Assembly: GCF_008757455.1 (NCBI RefSeq) | Contig: NZ_VCMV01000024.1 | Span: 40,782 to 104,781 of the forward strand | Reading direction: 5' to 3' | From: Microvirga brassicacearum | GTDB taxonomy: Bacteria; Pseudomonadota; Alphaproteobacteria; Rhizobiales; Beijerinckiaceae | Length of the DNA: 64,000 bases | Shown here: positions 34,120 to 44,044 of the stretch, piece by piece | How the letters are laid out: every line of letters starts with the position of its first letter | How positions within the stretch are numbered: position 1 is the stretch's first letter | Translations under genes and position numbers: made by a program | The notes under the pieces: model-generated | The model's input: the letters and a program-made list of their open reading frames with translations, nothing else | Told to the model about the DNA's origin: nothing | Databases searched by the model: none

Positions 34120-34827
34120 TCCCTCGACCGCCCGAGGCGCGGCCAGCTTCACAATTCCCGAAAAGCCCCAGGCGTGGCCGTCCGGCGGCTAAAAGAAGGT
34201 GAAATGCCGGCTGTTGTCAATGGAGAAGCTAGCATAGTAAGAACATTGTTTCTAAACGTTATAAAGCGAAAATGTTCAGTGAGTTGCGCGATTTTTCGCA
34301 ACGTCGATGGCAAGTAAAAACAGCCTCCGGCTCAACGGGGCGACCTTGCTTCCCCCGCAATCGTCCGGCCGAAACTGGCACAAACCGCCATATTGTCGAA
34401 GCATCTTAAACTCATCAAACGTAACGGCTTAGCTCTACTTCTTCACGAACGACCCGAGCAGCTGACACAACCCCTTCGCTCCCGAGACGGGAATGGTGTT
34501 AACCTTATGGCCCGAATCCGCGAGATCGCGGTCTCTAATCCCCTGCTTTTTCCCGCGGTGATGCGTTTGCGTCACATCACTCAGGGGCGGAATGGCTCGA
34601 CTGATCATTGCTGCCCGGTCTTCATCATGGGCGCGCATGGTTAACGGAAGACTAATCACGCGTGTCCATTCGGCCTGTTCGTCAATTCCTGCGGGTCCGG
34701 ACCCGACCCATATATCGTCACCCGCCCCTCCCCGGCCTGCTGTCTGTTGACGGATACCGCGCCGCGGCCTTAGACAGCAGGAGCCGCGCGACTGGCGGCC
34801 CGTATCATGACGGGCCTCTCACCTGCA
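34120..34827. other. Intergenic region before tRNA-Ser
   Basis: No supported gene. Near 34215-34220 the minus strand has TTGACA, a possible -35 for rlpA, but the -10 is poor (TTCTTT). AT-rich DNA lies at 34230-34280. TTGCG/CGCAA form a small inverted repeat around 34287-34304. GTGATG and CATCAC form another near 34558-34580. An 83-codon open frame on the plus strand (34393-34644) lacks a ribosome binding site and recognisable content and is not accepted. A small RNA cannot be excluded. Confidence 0.4.
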
Positions 34828-34917
34828 GGAAGGGTGGCCGAGTGGTTTAAGGCAGCGGTCTTGAAAACCGCCGTGGGTGCAAGCCCACCGTGGGTTCGAA
34901 TCCCACCCCTTCCGCCA
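34828..34917 (+). tRNA. tRNA-Ser (anticodon UGA)
   Basis: A 90-base class II tRNA with encoded CCA. The acceptor arm GGAAGGG pairs with CCCTTCC, the D-arm is GCCGAGTGGTTTAAGGC, and the anticodon loop CTTGAAA sits between GCGGT and ACCGC. The extra arm is long (TGGGTGCAAGCCCA), and the T-arm GTGGGTTCGAATCCCAC ends in GCCA. The long variable arm and the UGA anticodon identify serine, reading UCA/UCG-type codons. Confidence 0.97.
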
Positions 34918-34967
34918 TATCTGATGAAGTGAGCGTCCCCGACACTTCCCCCAGCGGAGGCAGGGCC

Positions 34968-35852
34968 ATGGACCAGAGCGAAATCGAGGCTGTTCGGGCG
35001 CTGCTGAGTTCGAAACCTCGGCCGGTCGGATGGGCGGAACGACGCCAGCGGCTCGACGAGGTGGGATCGGTTTGGCCTGTTGCCGAGGACATCAGGCTCG
35101 AACAGGTGGATGTGGATGGCGTGCCCGGAGAGTGGTCGATTGCTCCCGAGAGCGATGCCGCGCGCGTTCTCCTGTTCTTCCATGGTGGCGGCTATTGCTC
35201 GGGCTCGATCCTCAGCCATCGCCGCCTGGTGACCGAGGCCGGCCGGGCAGCCGGAATCCGCACTCTCGCAATTGCTTATCGCCTCGCACCGGAGAACCCG
35301 TTTCCCGCAGCGGTGGACGACGCCCTGGCGGCATGGCGCTTCTTGCGACGGCAGGGCGTCGAGGCGAGACACATCGCGCTCGGCGGCGACAGTGCGGGGG
35401 GAGGTTTGACGCTGGCCCTGATCGGCCGGCTGCAAAAGGATCGCGAGGAGCTTCCCGCCTGTGCGTGGTTGTTGTCGCCTTGGACGGACCTGACCATGTC
35501 CGGTTCCACGCTCGCCACGAAGGATAGCGTTGATCCCATCATCCACGGAGGCTACCTCCACGAACTGGCCGATGCCTACCTGCCCGGCGGCATCGACCGA
35601 CGGGACCCCCGTGTTTCCCCCCTCTACGCCGATCTCGCGGGCCTGCCGCCGACCCTGATCCAGGTCGGGTCGGATGAAACGCTGCTCGAGGACGCTACGC
35701 GTTTCGTCACCGCCGCGGGCGCCGCAGATGTGGCCGTCACGCTCGAGGTGTGGCCGTACATGATTCACGCTTGGCCGCTGTGGAATGCGCATCTGGAGCC
35801 CGGCCGTCGGGCTCTCGCCAAGGCTGGGGCCTTCATGCGTCAGTATCTCTGA
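34968..35852 (+). CDS. Alpha/beta-hydrolase esterase (HSL family)
   Basis: A 294-residue carboxylesterase of the hormone-sensitive lipase family. HGGGY (about residues 71-75) is the oxyanion-hole motif, GDSAGG holds the nucleophile serine, and the expected Asp and His lie in GSDETLLEDA and YMIHAWP. These enzymes hydrolyse short-chain esters; the substrate is not evident. The ATG at 34968 has a strong GCGGAGGCAGG site upstream and lies 50 bases after the tRNA-Ser gene, so the two might be co-transcribed. Confidence 0.88.
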   Translation: MDQSEIEAVRALLSSKPRPVGWAERRQRLDEVGSVWPVAEDIRLEQVDVDGVPGEWSIAPESDAARVLLFFHGGGYCSGSILSHRRLVTEAGRAAGIRTLAIAYRLAPENPFPAAVDDALAAWRFLRRQGVEARHIALGGDSAGGGLTLALIGRLQKDREELPACAWLLSPWTDLTMSGSTLATKDSVDPIIHGGYLHELADAYLPGGIDRRDPRVSPLYADLAGLPPTLIQVGSDETLLEDATRFVTAAGAADVAVTLEVWPYMIHAWPLWNAHLEPGRRALAKAGAFMRQYL

Positions 35853-35977
35853 GGGTGCGAGCCGACAGGGGCGCGACTGCGGTCGGCTCTGGGTCAAAAC
35901 ACGATGCCTATCCAGGGAACGCCGACAGTTTGCTCTCCAGCCGTGCAACGGGGGTTCCCGCTGTGCGTTAGTGGATC

Positions 35978-36991
35978 ATGACGAATTCGCTCAAGCTTCG
36001 TTCGGCGCAGCCCAACGGAACTCCCGGTGTGGTCGCGTCGGCTGTATACCTGAGAGGCCGACGCGTGGCCGATATCCCCATAGAAGAGGCTGGCGACTGG
36101 TCGCGCAAACCTGGTCATGTTGTCTGGATCGGCGTGCACGAGCCCAGCCTGGATCTCCTGCGGCATCTCCAGGCTGAGTTTGGCCTGCATGACCTTGCCA
36201 TCGAGGATGCGCTCAAAGCTCATCAGCGCCCCAAACTCGAACAATATGGCGATGCCTTGTTCGTCGTTGCTCGAACCGCCCAGATGCTGGACAGGCGCAT
36301 TGCCTTTGGCGAGACGCATCTGTTCGCCGGGCGTGGCTATGTGGTCTCCGTCCGCCACGGTGCATCGACCTCATACACGCCGGTGCGCGCGCGCTGCGAG
36401 GCGGCTCCGGCCGCGCTATCGGACGGGGAAGACTTCATCCTCTATGCGATTCTTGATTTCATCGTCGACAACTACATGCCGGTGATCGAGGCGATCCAGT
36501 CAGAGGTGGAGCCGATCGAGGATAGCATTCTGACCGAAGCCCCGACCGAGACTCATGTGCGACGGCTCTATCAGCTTCGCCGTGACCTCCTGCGCCTGCG
36601 CAACGCAGCGGTCCCGCTGGTGGAGGTCTGCCGGCGCCTTGAGCAACCGGGACTGCCCGGTATCGATGCCTCCATGTACCCGCACTTCCGCGATGTCTCC
36701 GATCACATCCGAAGGGTTCAGGAGGAGATTGAGTCTCTGCGCGAGGTGCTGGCGTTCGCATTCGAGACCTGCCTGATGACCGGACAGGCGCAGCAAACCG
36801 AGATCACGCGCAAGCTTGCGGCGTGGGCCGCAATCCTGGCGGTTCCGACTGCGGTGGCGGGAATTTACGGCATGAACTTCGAGGTCATCCCGGAGCTGCG
36901 ATGGAGGTATGGTTACGCGCTTGTGCTGACAGCCATCATCTCGGTTTGCGGTTGGCTGTACTGGCGCTTTCGTCAAAACCGATGGCTTTGA
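35978..36991 (+). CDS. CorA-family divalent metal transporter
   Basis: A 337-residue CorA/ZntB-type channel. The large soluble N-terminal funnel (about 1-270) ends in two membrane helices. The pore motif YGMNF at the end of TM1 is the Mg2+-selective signature. In CorA, MPEL normally follows; here it reads EVIPEL, as in many Hyphomicrobiales CorA proteins. Mg2+ or Co2+ uptake is the likely job. It is monocistronic; the start ATG has only a modest ribosome binding site. Confidence 0.9.
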   Translation: MTNSLKLRSAQPNGTPGVVASAVYLRGRRVADIPIEEAGDWSRKPGHVVWIGVHEPSLDLLRHLQAEFGLHDLAIEDALKAHQRPKLEQYGDALFVVARTAQMLDRRIAFGETHLFAGRGYVVSVRHGASTSYTPVRARCEAAPAALSDGEDFILYAILDFIVDNYMPVIEAIQSEVEPIEDSILTEAPTETHVRRLYQLRRDLLRLRNAAVPLVEVCRRLEQPGLPGIDASMYPHFRDVSDHIRRVQEEIESLREVLAFAFETCLMTGQAQQTEITRKLAAWAAILAVPTAVAGIYGMNFEVIPELRWRYGYALVLTAIISVCGWLYWRFRQNRWL

Positions 36992-37220
36992 ACAGCCAAG
37001 CTTAATCCAAACCGTTCTACCGAAGATGTCCTTGTTTTCCGGTCAGCGATCAGCGGGCCGTGGACCGTGGTGGATCAAACCCGCTTAGGCGTCGCGAACT
37101 GACGATAGCTATACCTCCGATTGGTGCAAGGTCCGGACCTTCCTTTGCTGGAAATGCCGGGGAGCTTTCCAAGGCGGGCACCGACGAAGCGAAAGGGTTA
37201 TCCGTGTTCTCTTTTCGACC

Positions 37221-38081
37221 TCAGGCGAACCGCTTGGCGCCGGCAACGCAGAGAATAACAAGGCCTGTCGCGGCGATCATCGTCCAGGCGACGGGCTCAT
37301 GAAGCAGGAGACCCGCCAGCGCCAGGCCGAAGAAGGGCTGGAGCAGTTGCAGCTGCCCGACGCCGGCAATGCCCCCAAGTGCGAGGCCGCGATACCAGAA
37401 GACGAAGCCGATCAACATGCTGAAGATCGAAACATAGGCGAGCCCGAACCAGGCCGGACTGCCGATCCCGCTCCAGGATCGCGGCATCGTAGTCAGCGCG
37501 AGCGCCGCCATCATCGGCAGCGCCAAAAGCAGAGCCCATGAGATGACCTGCCAGCCGCCGAGCCGTCGGGACAGTGTGGCTCCTTCGGCATAACCGAGGC
37601 CGCAGAGAACGATGGCGGCCACCATCAGCAGATCGCCCGTGAGCGAACCTGCGCCGCTGTTGACGAGGGCAAAGCCCGCGACCGTTGCAGCACCGAGGCC
37701 CGAGAACAGCCAGAAGACCGGTTTCGGCCTCTCGCCGCCGCGCAGGACGCCGAAGATGGCGGTCGCAAGCGGCAGGAGGCCGACGAAGACAATGGAATGC
37801 GCCGAGGTAATGTGCTGGAGCGCAAGCGCCGTCAGCAGCGGGAAGCCGACCACGACGCCGAGCGCGACCACGGCAAGCGAGACAAGATCGCTGCGTCCAG
37901 GCCGCACCTGCCGGAGGAGGACGAGGAAGGCTGCCCCAAGAAGCGCGGCGATCACTGCGCGGGCCGAGGTCAGAAACAACGGCGAGAAGTCGCCGACAGC
38001 AACCCGCGTGGCCGGCAACGAGCCGCTGAAGATAATGACGCCCAAGAGGCCGCTGCCCCACGCATCTGTCGTTCGATCCAT
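37221..38081 (-). CDS. DMT-family (EamA) transporter
   Basis: A 286-residue membrane protein with about ten helices in two EamA repeats (residues 10-140 and 155-285), the RhtA/YdcZ type of metabolite exporter. Repeat ends are marked by SIVFVGLLPLATAIFG and QLLQPFFGLALAGLLLHEP. It is transcribed divergently from the MocR regulator gene, 122 bases apart, so the regulator probably controls it. By analogy with other MocR-DMT pairs the substrate may be an amino acid or vitamin B6-related amine, but this is inference. The ATG at 38081 begins the first helix. Confidence 0.88.
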   Translation of the reverse strand: MDRTTDAWGSGLLGVIIFSGSLPATRVAVGDFSPLFLTSARAVIAALLGAAFLVLLRQVRPGRSDLVSLAVVALGVVVGFPLLTALALQHITSAHSIVFVGLLPLATAIFGVLRGGERPKPVFWLFSGLGAATVAGFALVNSGAGSLTGDLLMVAAIVLCGLGYAEGATLSRRLGGWQVISWALLLALPMMAALALTTMPRSWSGIGSPAWFGLAYVSIFSMLIGFVFWYRGLALGGIAGVGQLQLLQPFFGLALAGLLLHEPVAWTMIAATGLVILCVAGAKRFA

Positions 38082-38146
38082 GTTCCCTCGCTGACAGGAC
38101 ACGAGACCCTTAGGGTTTCGAGGCTGGCAGAGACAGAGACAATGCA

Positions 38147-38168
38147 ATACAATTTGATAAAACTGTAT
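38147..38168. promoter_or_regulatory. Putative operator between DMT and MocR genes
   Basis: ATACA (38147-38151) and TGTAT (38164-38168) form an inverted repeat around 12 AT-rich bases in the divergent 122-base region. It is the only clear dyad there and lies 36 bases before the MocR start. It may be the MocR protein's own binding site. Confidence 0.4.
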
Positions 38169-38203
38169 GGATATAAGAAGCCACACAATCAGCGGGAGCG
38201 CGA

Positions 38204-39628
38204 ATGAAGGACGGGGAACTCACTCGCACGGGCGAGGTGATGGCGGCCATTCGCATGAAGGTGGCGAGCCGTGCCCTCGTCTCCGGTGACCGGCTGCCCT
38301 CGATCCGGCGCTTCGCCGCGACCATGGGCGTGTCACCCTCCACCGTGGTTGAAGCCTATGATCGTCTCGCGGCGGAGGGCCTGATCCGCGCCCGGCGCGG
38401 TTCCGGCTTCTACGTCGCCGGCACGGGCATGCCGGCGATGGCGCTTGCAGCAACGGAGCCGTCGCGCGACCGGGCCGTCGATCCATTCTGGGTTTCGCGG
38501 CAGTCGCTCGACGCGGATCCCGCGGTGATGAAGCCCGGCTGCGGCTGGCTGCCAGCGGACTGGATGCCGAATCCCGCCCTTCGCCGCGCCTTGCGGACAC
38601 TCGCACGGGCCGATGATGCGGTGCTCGCCGATTACGGCAGCACGCGCGGCTCGCCACTCTTGCGCCGATTGCTGCTCGGACGGTTTGCCGAGGAGGGGAT
38701 CGAGGCTTCACCTGACCAGCTCATGCTGACGGCTTCGGGAACGCAGGCGATCGACCTGATCTGCCGTTTCCTGCTGCGGCCTGGCGACACGGTGTTGGTG
38801 GACGACCCATGCTATTTCAACTTTCAGGCACTGCTTCGGGCGCATCAAGTCAGGATGACCGGCGTGCCTTACACGCCCTCCGGGCCCGATATGGCGGCTT
38901 TCGAGTCAACCCTGACGGCGGAGCGACCCCGCCTCTACATCACCAACTCCGCGCTCCATAACCCGACCGGCGCCACCCTCTCGCCGCAGACGGCATACAG
39001 GCTCTTGAGCGCAGCCTCGGCTCACGATCTGACGATCGTCGAGGACGACATCTTTGCCGATTTTGAGCCAGATCCCTCGCCGCGCCTTGCCGCGCTCGAT
39101 GGGCTCAACCGCGTCATTCGGATCGGCAGCTTTTCGAAGACGCTGTCCGCCTCGATACGGTGCGGCTTCATCGCCGGACGGGCAGACTGGATCGAAGGTC
39201 TCGTCGATTTGCAGGTCGCCACCTGCTTCGGCGGACCGAGCCCGGTTGCGACCACGTTGATTGCCAATGTTCTCGCGGGCGGCGGCTACCGCAAGCACAT
39301 GGAGGAATTGCGCCAGCGCCTTGCCCGGGCCAGACACGACATGGCGGCCTGTCTGGAGCCCCTTGGCATCCGGCCCTGGCTCATGCCGCGCGGCGGCTTC
39401 TATCTCTGGTGCCGCCTGCCGGCAGGCCAGGATTCCGCCGCCCTCGCCCGCATGGCCGTGGAGGAGAACATCGTTCTGGCTCCGGGCAACGTGTTCAGCG
39501 TCTCGCAGACGGCCGGTGCATTCCTGCGCTTCAACGTGGCGCAGTCGGGCGACCCGCGCATCGTGGCGGTCCTCACGCGGGCGATGAACTCCCAGCATGC
39601 CGGTAAAGTCCTCGCGATCGGCAAGTAA
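38204..39628 (+). CDS. MocR-type PLP-dependent GntR regulator
   Basis: A 474-residue fusion of an N-terminal GntR winged helix (about residues 5-72: SGDRLPSIRRFAATMGVSPSTVVEAYDRLAAEGLIRARRGSGFYV) and an aminotransferase class I-like domain. The PLP lysine is in GSFSKTLSASIR, with NPTGATLS and VEDDIFADF for cofactor binding. MocR proteins sense PLP or amino-acid derivatives and control nearby transport or biosynthesis genes. It diverges from a DMT exporter gene, its likely target. Confidence 0.93.
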   Translation: MKDGELTRTGEVMAAIRMKVASRALVSGDRLPSIRRFAATMGVSPSTVVEAYDRLAAEGLIRARRGSGFYVAGTGMPAMALAATEPSRDRAVDPFWVSRQSLDADPAVMKPGCGWLPADWMPNPALRRALRTLARADDAVLADYGSTRGSPLLRRLLLGRFAEEGIEASPDQLMLTASGTQAIDLICRFLLRPGDTVLVDDPCYFNFQALLRAHQVRMTGVPYTPSGPDMAAFESTLTAERPRLYITNSALHNPTGATLSPQTAYRLLSAASAHDLTIVEDDIFADFEPDPSPRLAALDGLNRVIRIGSFSKTLSASIRCGFIAGRADWIEGLVDLQVATCFGGPSPVATTLIANVLAGGGYRKHMEELRQRLARARHDMAACLEPLGIRPWLMPRGGFYLWCRLPAGQDSAALARMAVEENIVLAPGNVFSVSQTAGAFLRFNVAQSGDPRIVAVLTRAMNSQHAGKVLAIGK

Positions 39629-39696
39629 CCGCGATCAGCGCTTTTCCGGTGACCGAGCCTTGTGGTTGCTCTCCTCCAAACGTGTCGATTGCAATC

Positions 39697-39746
39697 TGCA
39701 AATCGTTCGCAATTGCATTGACAGTTGCAAATCGTTCGCATTAGCT
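39697..39746 (+). promoter_or_regulatory. Mur/Fur-like operator pair at sit promoter
   Basis: The 15-base word TGCAAATCGTTCGCA occurs twice, at 39697-39711 and 39726-39740, a partly palindromic 7-1-7 element of Mur/Fur-box type. Between them is TTGACA (39718-39723), and 17 bases on is TTAGCT (39741-39746), so the second box fills the promoter spacer. A metal-loaded Mur or Fur protein bound here would block transcription of the importer. Confidence 0.65.
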
Positions 39747-39779
39747 GGGAACCCAACCTCGCGAGCTCGAAAGGCCGTC

Positions 39780-40712
39780 ATGAAGCATTCTGCGAGCTGT
39801 CCCCACCTCATCGGCCGGTTGCTGGGTGGCTCCTTCGCCATTGTCCTTGCAGCCCTCTCTCTGGCGGGCGCAGCGACGGCGCAATCTCCCCAAAAGCCGC
39901 TTCGGGTGGTGACGACTTTCACGATCATTCAGGACATCGCGCAGAACGTGGCCGGCACGGCGGCTATCGTCGAATCCGTGACGAAGCCCGGCGCCGAGAT
40001 CCATGACTATCAGCCGACGCCACTCGACGTGGTGAAGGTGCAGTCCGCCGATCTCGTGCTGTGGAACGGTATGAACCTCGAGCGCTGGTTCGAGAAATTC
40101 TTCGAGAACGTCAAGAACGTCCCGAGTGCGGTCGTGTCCGAGGGCGTAGAGCCGCTGCCGATCAGGGAAGGTCCCTACCTCGACAAGCCCAATCCGCATG
40201 CCTGGATGTCGACCAGTGCGGCGCTGATTTATGTCGAGAACATCCGCAAGATCCTGGCGAAGGCCGATCCGGCGAATGCGGAGATTTATGGGAAGAACGC
40301 GGCCGCCTATTCCGAGCAGATCAAAGCTATCGCGGCTCCCTTGCGCGAGCGTCTCTCGGCAATTCCTGAAGGGCAACGCTGGCTCGTGACGAGCGAAGGC
40401 GCGTTCAGCTATCTGGCGCGCGATTTCAATCTGCGCGAGGCCTATCTCTGGCCGATCAACGCCGATGAGCAGGGCACACCCCAGCAGGTGCGGAAGGTGA
40501 TCGATCTGGTGCGGAAGCAGAAGGTGCCAGTGGTCTTCAGCGAGAGCACGATCTCGGATAAGCCCGCTCGCCAGGTGGCGAGCGAAACCGGCGCACAATA
40601 CGGCGGGGTTCTCTATGTCGACTCTTTGTCCGACGCGCGCGGACCGGTCCCGACATATCTCAAGCTTCTCGAAGTGACCGTGGAGACGATCGTGAAAGGC
40701 TTCGGCAAATGA
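39780..40712 (+). CDS. sitA: Mn/Fe ABC importer, periplasmic binding protein
   Basis: A 310-residue cluster A-I metal-binding protein (SitA/MntC/ZnuA family). A signal peptide ends at AATAQ (about residue 35). Metal-ligand regions are [30 protein letters not shown] and SESTISD (His, His, Glu, Asp), which is the Mn/Fe set; the His-rich loop of zinc-binding ZnuA is absent. The start at 39780 follows the twin Mur/Fur-like boxes. It overlaps sitB by four bases, opening the sitABCD operon. Confidence 0.92.
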   Translation: MKHSASCPHLIGRLLGGSFAIVLAALSLAGAATAQSPQKPLRVVTTFTIIQDIAQNVAGTAAIVESVTKPGAEIHDYQPTPLDVVKVQSADLVLWNGMNLERWFEKFFENVKNVPSAVVSEGVEPLPIREGPYLDKPNPHAWMSTSAALIYVENIRKILAKADPANAEIYGKNAAAYSEQIKAIAAPLRERLSAIPEGQRWLVTSEGAFSYLARDFNLREAYLWPINADEQGTPQQVRKVIDLVRKQKVPVVFSESTISDKPARQVASETGAQYGGVLYVDSLSDARGPVPTYLKLLEVTVETIVKGFGK

Positions 40713-41650
40713 CCGGCCAGGTGCTTGATCTCGCGAGCACGGTGAGCCCTGGACGAGCTGCGGCGCCGGCGCAACAGCGGGTCTCGCCGTCGATCAATGT
40801 CGACCGGATCACCGTGAGCTATGCCAATGGTGTGCCGGCCATCCGCGACGTGTCGTTCACGCTCGGCGCGTCGACGATCTGTGCACTCGTGGGTGTCAAC
40901 GGTTCCGGCAAGTCGACGCTGTTCAAGACGCTGATGGGCTTCCTGACCCCGTTGATGGGAGAGGTGCGGATCGCGGGACGTCCCGTCGACAAGGCGCTCA
41001 AGCGCGGGCTTGTCGCCTATGTGCCCCAAAGCGAGGAAGTCGACTGGAATTTTCCCGTACTGGTTGGAGACGTGGTCATGATGGGCCGCTACGGCCACAT
41101 GAATTTTCTTCGGATACCGGGCAAGGCCGACCGCATGGCGGTGGATGCGGCCTTGGAACGCGTCGGCATGAGCGAGTTCCGCAAGAGTCAGATCGGCGAA
41201 TTGAGCGGTGGTCAGAAGAAGCGCGTTTTTCTTGCCCGCGCCCTCGCGCAGGGCAGCGAGATCATCCTGCTCGACGAGCCCTTCACGGGCGTCGATGTCA
41301 AAACGGAATCGGCGATCATGGATCTGTTGCGATCACTGCGCGACGACGGCCGGCTGATGCTGGTCTCGACCCACAATCTCGGCAGCATTCCGGATTTTTG
41401 CGACCAGGTGGTGATCATCAACAAGACGGTGCTCGCTTACGGGCCGACCGAAACCACTTTCACCGAAGCCAATCTGGCCGAGGCGTTCGGCGGGGTCCTT
41501 CGTCATGTGCATCTCGGCGGAGCCGAACTGCATGCGGACGCCGACCGGCGCCGCGTGACCGTCCTCACCGATGACGAGCGGCCTTTGGTGCTCTACGGCG
41601 AGCGTGATCACGAGAAGCTCGTCAAGCCGGATCGGGGAGAAACCGATTGA
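40709..41650 (+). CDS. sitB: Mn/Fe ABC importer, ATPase
   Basis: A 313-residue ABC ATPase. Walker A is GVNGSGKST, the signature LSGGQKKR, Walker B ILLDEPF and the switch histidine lies in VSTHNL. It powers the metal importer with the SitC and SitD permeases. Residues 1-30 and the C-terminal 50 residues are extra to the core, as usual in SitB. It overlaps sitA (ATGA) and its stop overlaps the TTG start of sitC. Confidence 0.94.
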   Translation: MTGQVLDLASTVSPGRAAAPAQQRVSPSINVDRITVSYANGVPAIRDVSFTLGASTICALVGVNGSGKSTLFKTLMGFLTPLMGEVRIAGRPVDKALKRGLVAYVPQSEEVDWNFPVLVGDVVMMGRYGHMNFLRIPGKADRMAVDAALERVGMSEFRKSQIGELSGGQKKRVFLARALAQGSEIILLDEPFTGVDVKTESAIMDLLRSLRDDGRLMLVSTHNLGSIPDFCDQVVIINKTVLAYGPTETTFTEANLAEAFGGVLRHVHLGGAELHADADRRRVTVLTDDERPLVLYGERDHEKLVKPDRGETD

Positions 41651-42507
41651 TCGACCTGCTGTTCGAACCCTTCGGCTACAACTACATGACGAAAGCCATC
41701 TGGGTGAGCGCTCTCGTGGGCGCAGTCTGTGCGTTTCTCTCCTGCTACCTGATCCTCAAGGGTTGGGCGTTGATGGGCGATGCGCTGGCGCATTCCGTCG
41801 TCCCCGGGGTCGCCTTGGCCTATATGCTGGCGCTTCCCTATGCCATCGGGGCCTTCGCCGCAGGTTTTGTCGCGGCGCTCGGAATCACCGGCCTGCGGCG
41901 GATCACGCGGTTGCGGGAGGATGCGGTCATCGGCCTCGTCTTCACGACGCTGTTCGCGGTGGGGCTGCTGATCGTCTCGATCAATCCGACTTCGGTCAAT
42001 GTCCAGTCGATCATCCTCGGCAACATCCTGGCGATCTCGGACGAAGATGTCACGCAGGTCGTCATCATCGCCGCGGCCTCCCTGGCGATCTTGGGCTTTC
42101 GCTGGAAAGACCTGATGCTGACCTTCTTCGACGAAAGCCATGCGCGCACCGTCGGGCTCGACCCCTGGCGGATGTACATCATGTTCTTCGTTCTCCTCAG
42201 CGCCTGTGCGGTTGCCGCGCTGCAGACCGTGGGCGCCGTGCTGGTGGTCGCAATGGTCGTGACGCCGGGCGCGACCGCCTATCTGCTGACCGACCGGTTC
42301 GGCGTCATGATCTGGCTCGCAATGACGATCGGCGCCGTCACGAGCGCGCTCGGCGCCTATGTCAGCTACTTCCTGGACGGCGCGACCGGTGGGCTGATCG
42401 TCGTGTTCCAGACGCTCGTGTTTCTCGCGGCCTTCGTGTTCGCGCCGAAGCATGGGCGGTTGGCCGCGCGCCGTGCTGGACGCAAGACCGCTGAAGCGAC
42501 GCCATGA
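41647..42507 (+). CDS. sitC: Mn/Fe ABC importer, permease 1
   Basis: A 286-residue permease of the ABC-3 family with about eight to nine helices. [23 protein letters not shown] is the conserved cytoplasmic coupling segment. Translation probably starts at the TTG at 41647, which overlaps the sitB stop; there is no ATG near the start of the family domain. It pairs with SitD, with which it shares overall sequence pattern. It overlaps sitD by four bases. Confidence 0.93.
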   Translation: MIDLLFEPFGYNYMTKAIWVSALVGAVCAFLSCYLILKGWALMGDALAHSVVPGVALAYMLALPYAIGAFAAGFVAALGITGLRRITRLREDAVIGLVFTTLFAVGLLIVSINPTSVNVQSIILGNILAISDEDVTQVVIIAAASLAILGFRWKDLMLTFFDESHARTVGLDPWRMYIMFFVLLSACAVAALQTVGAVLVVAMVVTPGATAYLLTDRFGVMIWLAMTIGAVTSALGAYVSYFLDGATGGLIVVFQTLVFLAAFVFAPKHGRLAARRAGRKTAEATP

Positions 42508-43346
42508 CGACGATTTTTTCCTTTGTCACGGATCCGCTCGCCCACGGCTTCATGCAGCGGGGACTCGTCGTAGCCGTTCTGGTCGGCGCCGCCTGCGCGC
42601 TGCTCTCGTGCTACCTCGTCCTCAAGGGCTGGTCGCTGATGGGCGACGCGGTCTCGCATGCGGTGCTGCCGGGCATCGTCCTCGCCTATGTGGTCCAGAT
42701 ACCGCTCGCCATCGGGGCCTTCGCGGCGGGTCTCGGCTGCGCACTCGCGACGGGTTACCTCAAGCAGAACAGCCGCGTGAAGGAGGATGCCGTCATGGGC
42801 ATCGTCTTCTCCGGCATGTTCGCGCTCGGGTTGGTGATGTTCGTCAAGATCGAGACGGACCAGCATCTCAATCATGTGCTGTTCGGCAACATGCTGGGCG
42901 TGCAATGGCGTGACGTGCTCGAAGCCGCGCTCATCGCCGTTCCGGCGATCCTGATCGTTATCGCCAAGCGGCGGGACCTCCTGCTTTACTGCTTCGATCC
43001 CGCTCATGCGCGCGCCATCGGGCTCCCTGTGGGTTGGCTGCACTTTGGGCTGCTGACGCTTTTGGCCCTGACCATCGTCGCCTCGCTCAAGGCGGTCGGC
43101 ATCATTCTTGTCATCGCCATGCTGCTGGCTCCAGGCGCCATCGGGTTCCTGCTCACCAAACGCTTCGATCTCATGCTCATCCTGGCGGCGGGCGCGGCGA
43201 TCGGTTCCAGCGTGGTCGGCACGATCGTCAGCTTCCATATCGATGCCGCGACCGGTCCCACCATCGTCGTGGTCCAGGCATTCGTCTTCGTGCTCGCGTT
43301 GCTGTGGTCGCGATGGAGGCCGCATCCGGTCGCGGCTAACTCGTGA
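42504..43346 (+). CDS. sitD: Mn/Fe ABC importer, permease 2
   Basis: A 280-residue ABC-3 family permease closely similar in pattern to SitC (LKGWSLMGDAVSHAVLPGIVLAYV). Two different permeases in one operon is the SitABCD layout, in contrast to the one-permease ZnuABC, so manganese/iron is favoured over zinc. It is the last gene of the operon. No clear terminator is seen after it; the next gene starts 170 bases on. Confidence 0.93.
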   Translation: MTTIFSFVTDPLAHGFMQRGLVVAVLVGAACALLSCYLVLKGWSLMGDAVSHAVLPGIVLAYVVQIPLAIGAFAAGLGCALATGYLKQNSRVKEDAVMGIVFSGMFALGLVMFVKIETDQHLNHVLFGNMLGVQWRDVLEAALIAVPAILIVIAKRRDLLLYCFDPAHARAIGLPVGWLHFGLLTLLALTIVASLKAVGIILVIAMLLAPGAIGFLLTKRFDLMLILAAGAAIGSSVVGTIVSFHIDAATGPTIVVVQAFVFVLALLWSRWRPHPVAANS

Positions 43347-43516
43347 GCCGCGGGTAAAACGCCGACGTTCAAGCTGACCTGCTCACTACGGAAATGAGCT
43401 CCCCGCCCAAATGGGCAACGGTTGGCAGCGGATCTGTTCGCTGAAGCTCGAGCTTGAGGCCCTTAGGGTCCGGTGTTAGCTTCGCTCGAGGCCAACCATG
43501 TAGGTGTAGGTCCCTC

Positions 43517-43903
43517 ATGAAAATGTACGCCATCGCCGTCGCCGCGCTTGTTGTGGCCAGTTCGGCTCGTGCCGAGGAAGCATTCTCACTCGTAGGCACG
43601 TGGACAGGTCCGCGCGAGCGCATTTCGAAGGTCGATGGATGGCGCGCCGGCGACGCGACGCTGGTCGTGACGGAGCAGAAGGGTCGGACGTTCACCGGGT
43701 ATCTCGATCGAACAAACCCAGCCGGGGATGTCAAAGAGAACCTCTGGGGAGCCTTCACGCCGAACGGACGGCTCATGATGGCGTCGGATGAAGAGGGCTT
43801 CTATTCGTTTGATCTCATAGACAACAACACCCTTGATTATTGCTATTCGGAGGCTGGCTCCTCGCCGCGAACAGTCTGCGCGACGTTGGCTCGCAAGAGG
43901 TAG
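43517..43903 (+). CDS. Small exported protein, unknown function
   Basis: A 128-residue protein with a Sec signal (residues 1-18, ending SSARAEE) and a mature domain of about 110 residues rich in beta-strand pattern: FSLVGTWTGPRERI at the start, LVVTEQKGRTFTGYL in the middle and two cysteines near the C-terminus (DYCYSEAGSSPRTVC) that could form a disulfide. The GTWTG start recalls small beta-barrel, lipocalin-like exported proteins, but I do not recognise a family. The ATG at 43517 begins the signal; the frame itself starts at 43454. It may be alone or follow sitD. Confidence 0.7.
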   Translation: MKMYAIAVAALVVASSARAEEAFSLVGTWTGPRERISKVDGWRAGDATLVVTEQKGRTFTGYLDRTNPAGDVKENLWGAFTPNGRLMMASDEEGFYSFDLIDNNTLDYCYSEAGSSPRTVCATLARKR

Positions 43904-44044
43904 GCGAGGGTTTCGGACCCAGCGAACGTCCACCGCACCCCGGTGCCCCAGGCGTCGTTGATCGGCGCAATCGTCCCTTCCGGGCGTAAAGCAGGCACTG
44001 GAGTGCGGAAGAAGAATCATTATCGGGCAGAGATCGACCCGTTC

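Noticed and set aside
34393..34644. An 83-codon open frame before tRNA-Ser
   Set aside because: No ribosome binding site, no recognisable content, and codon composition unlike neighbours; kept only as part of the intergenic entry.
39697..39740. CRISPR-like pair of 15-bp direct repeats
   Set aside because: Only two copies, positioned on a promoter; operator boxes explain them better.
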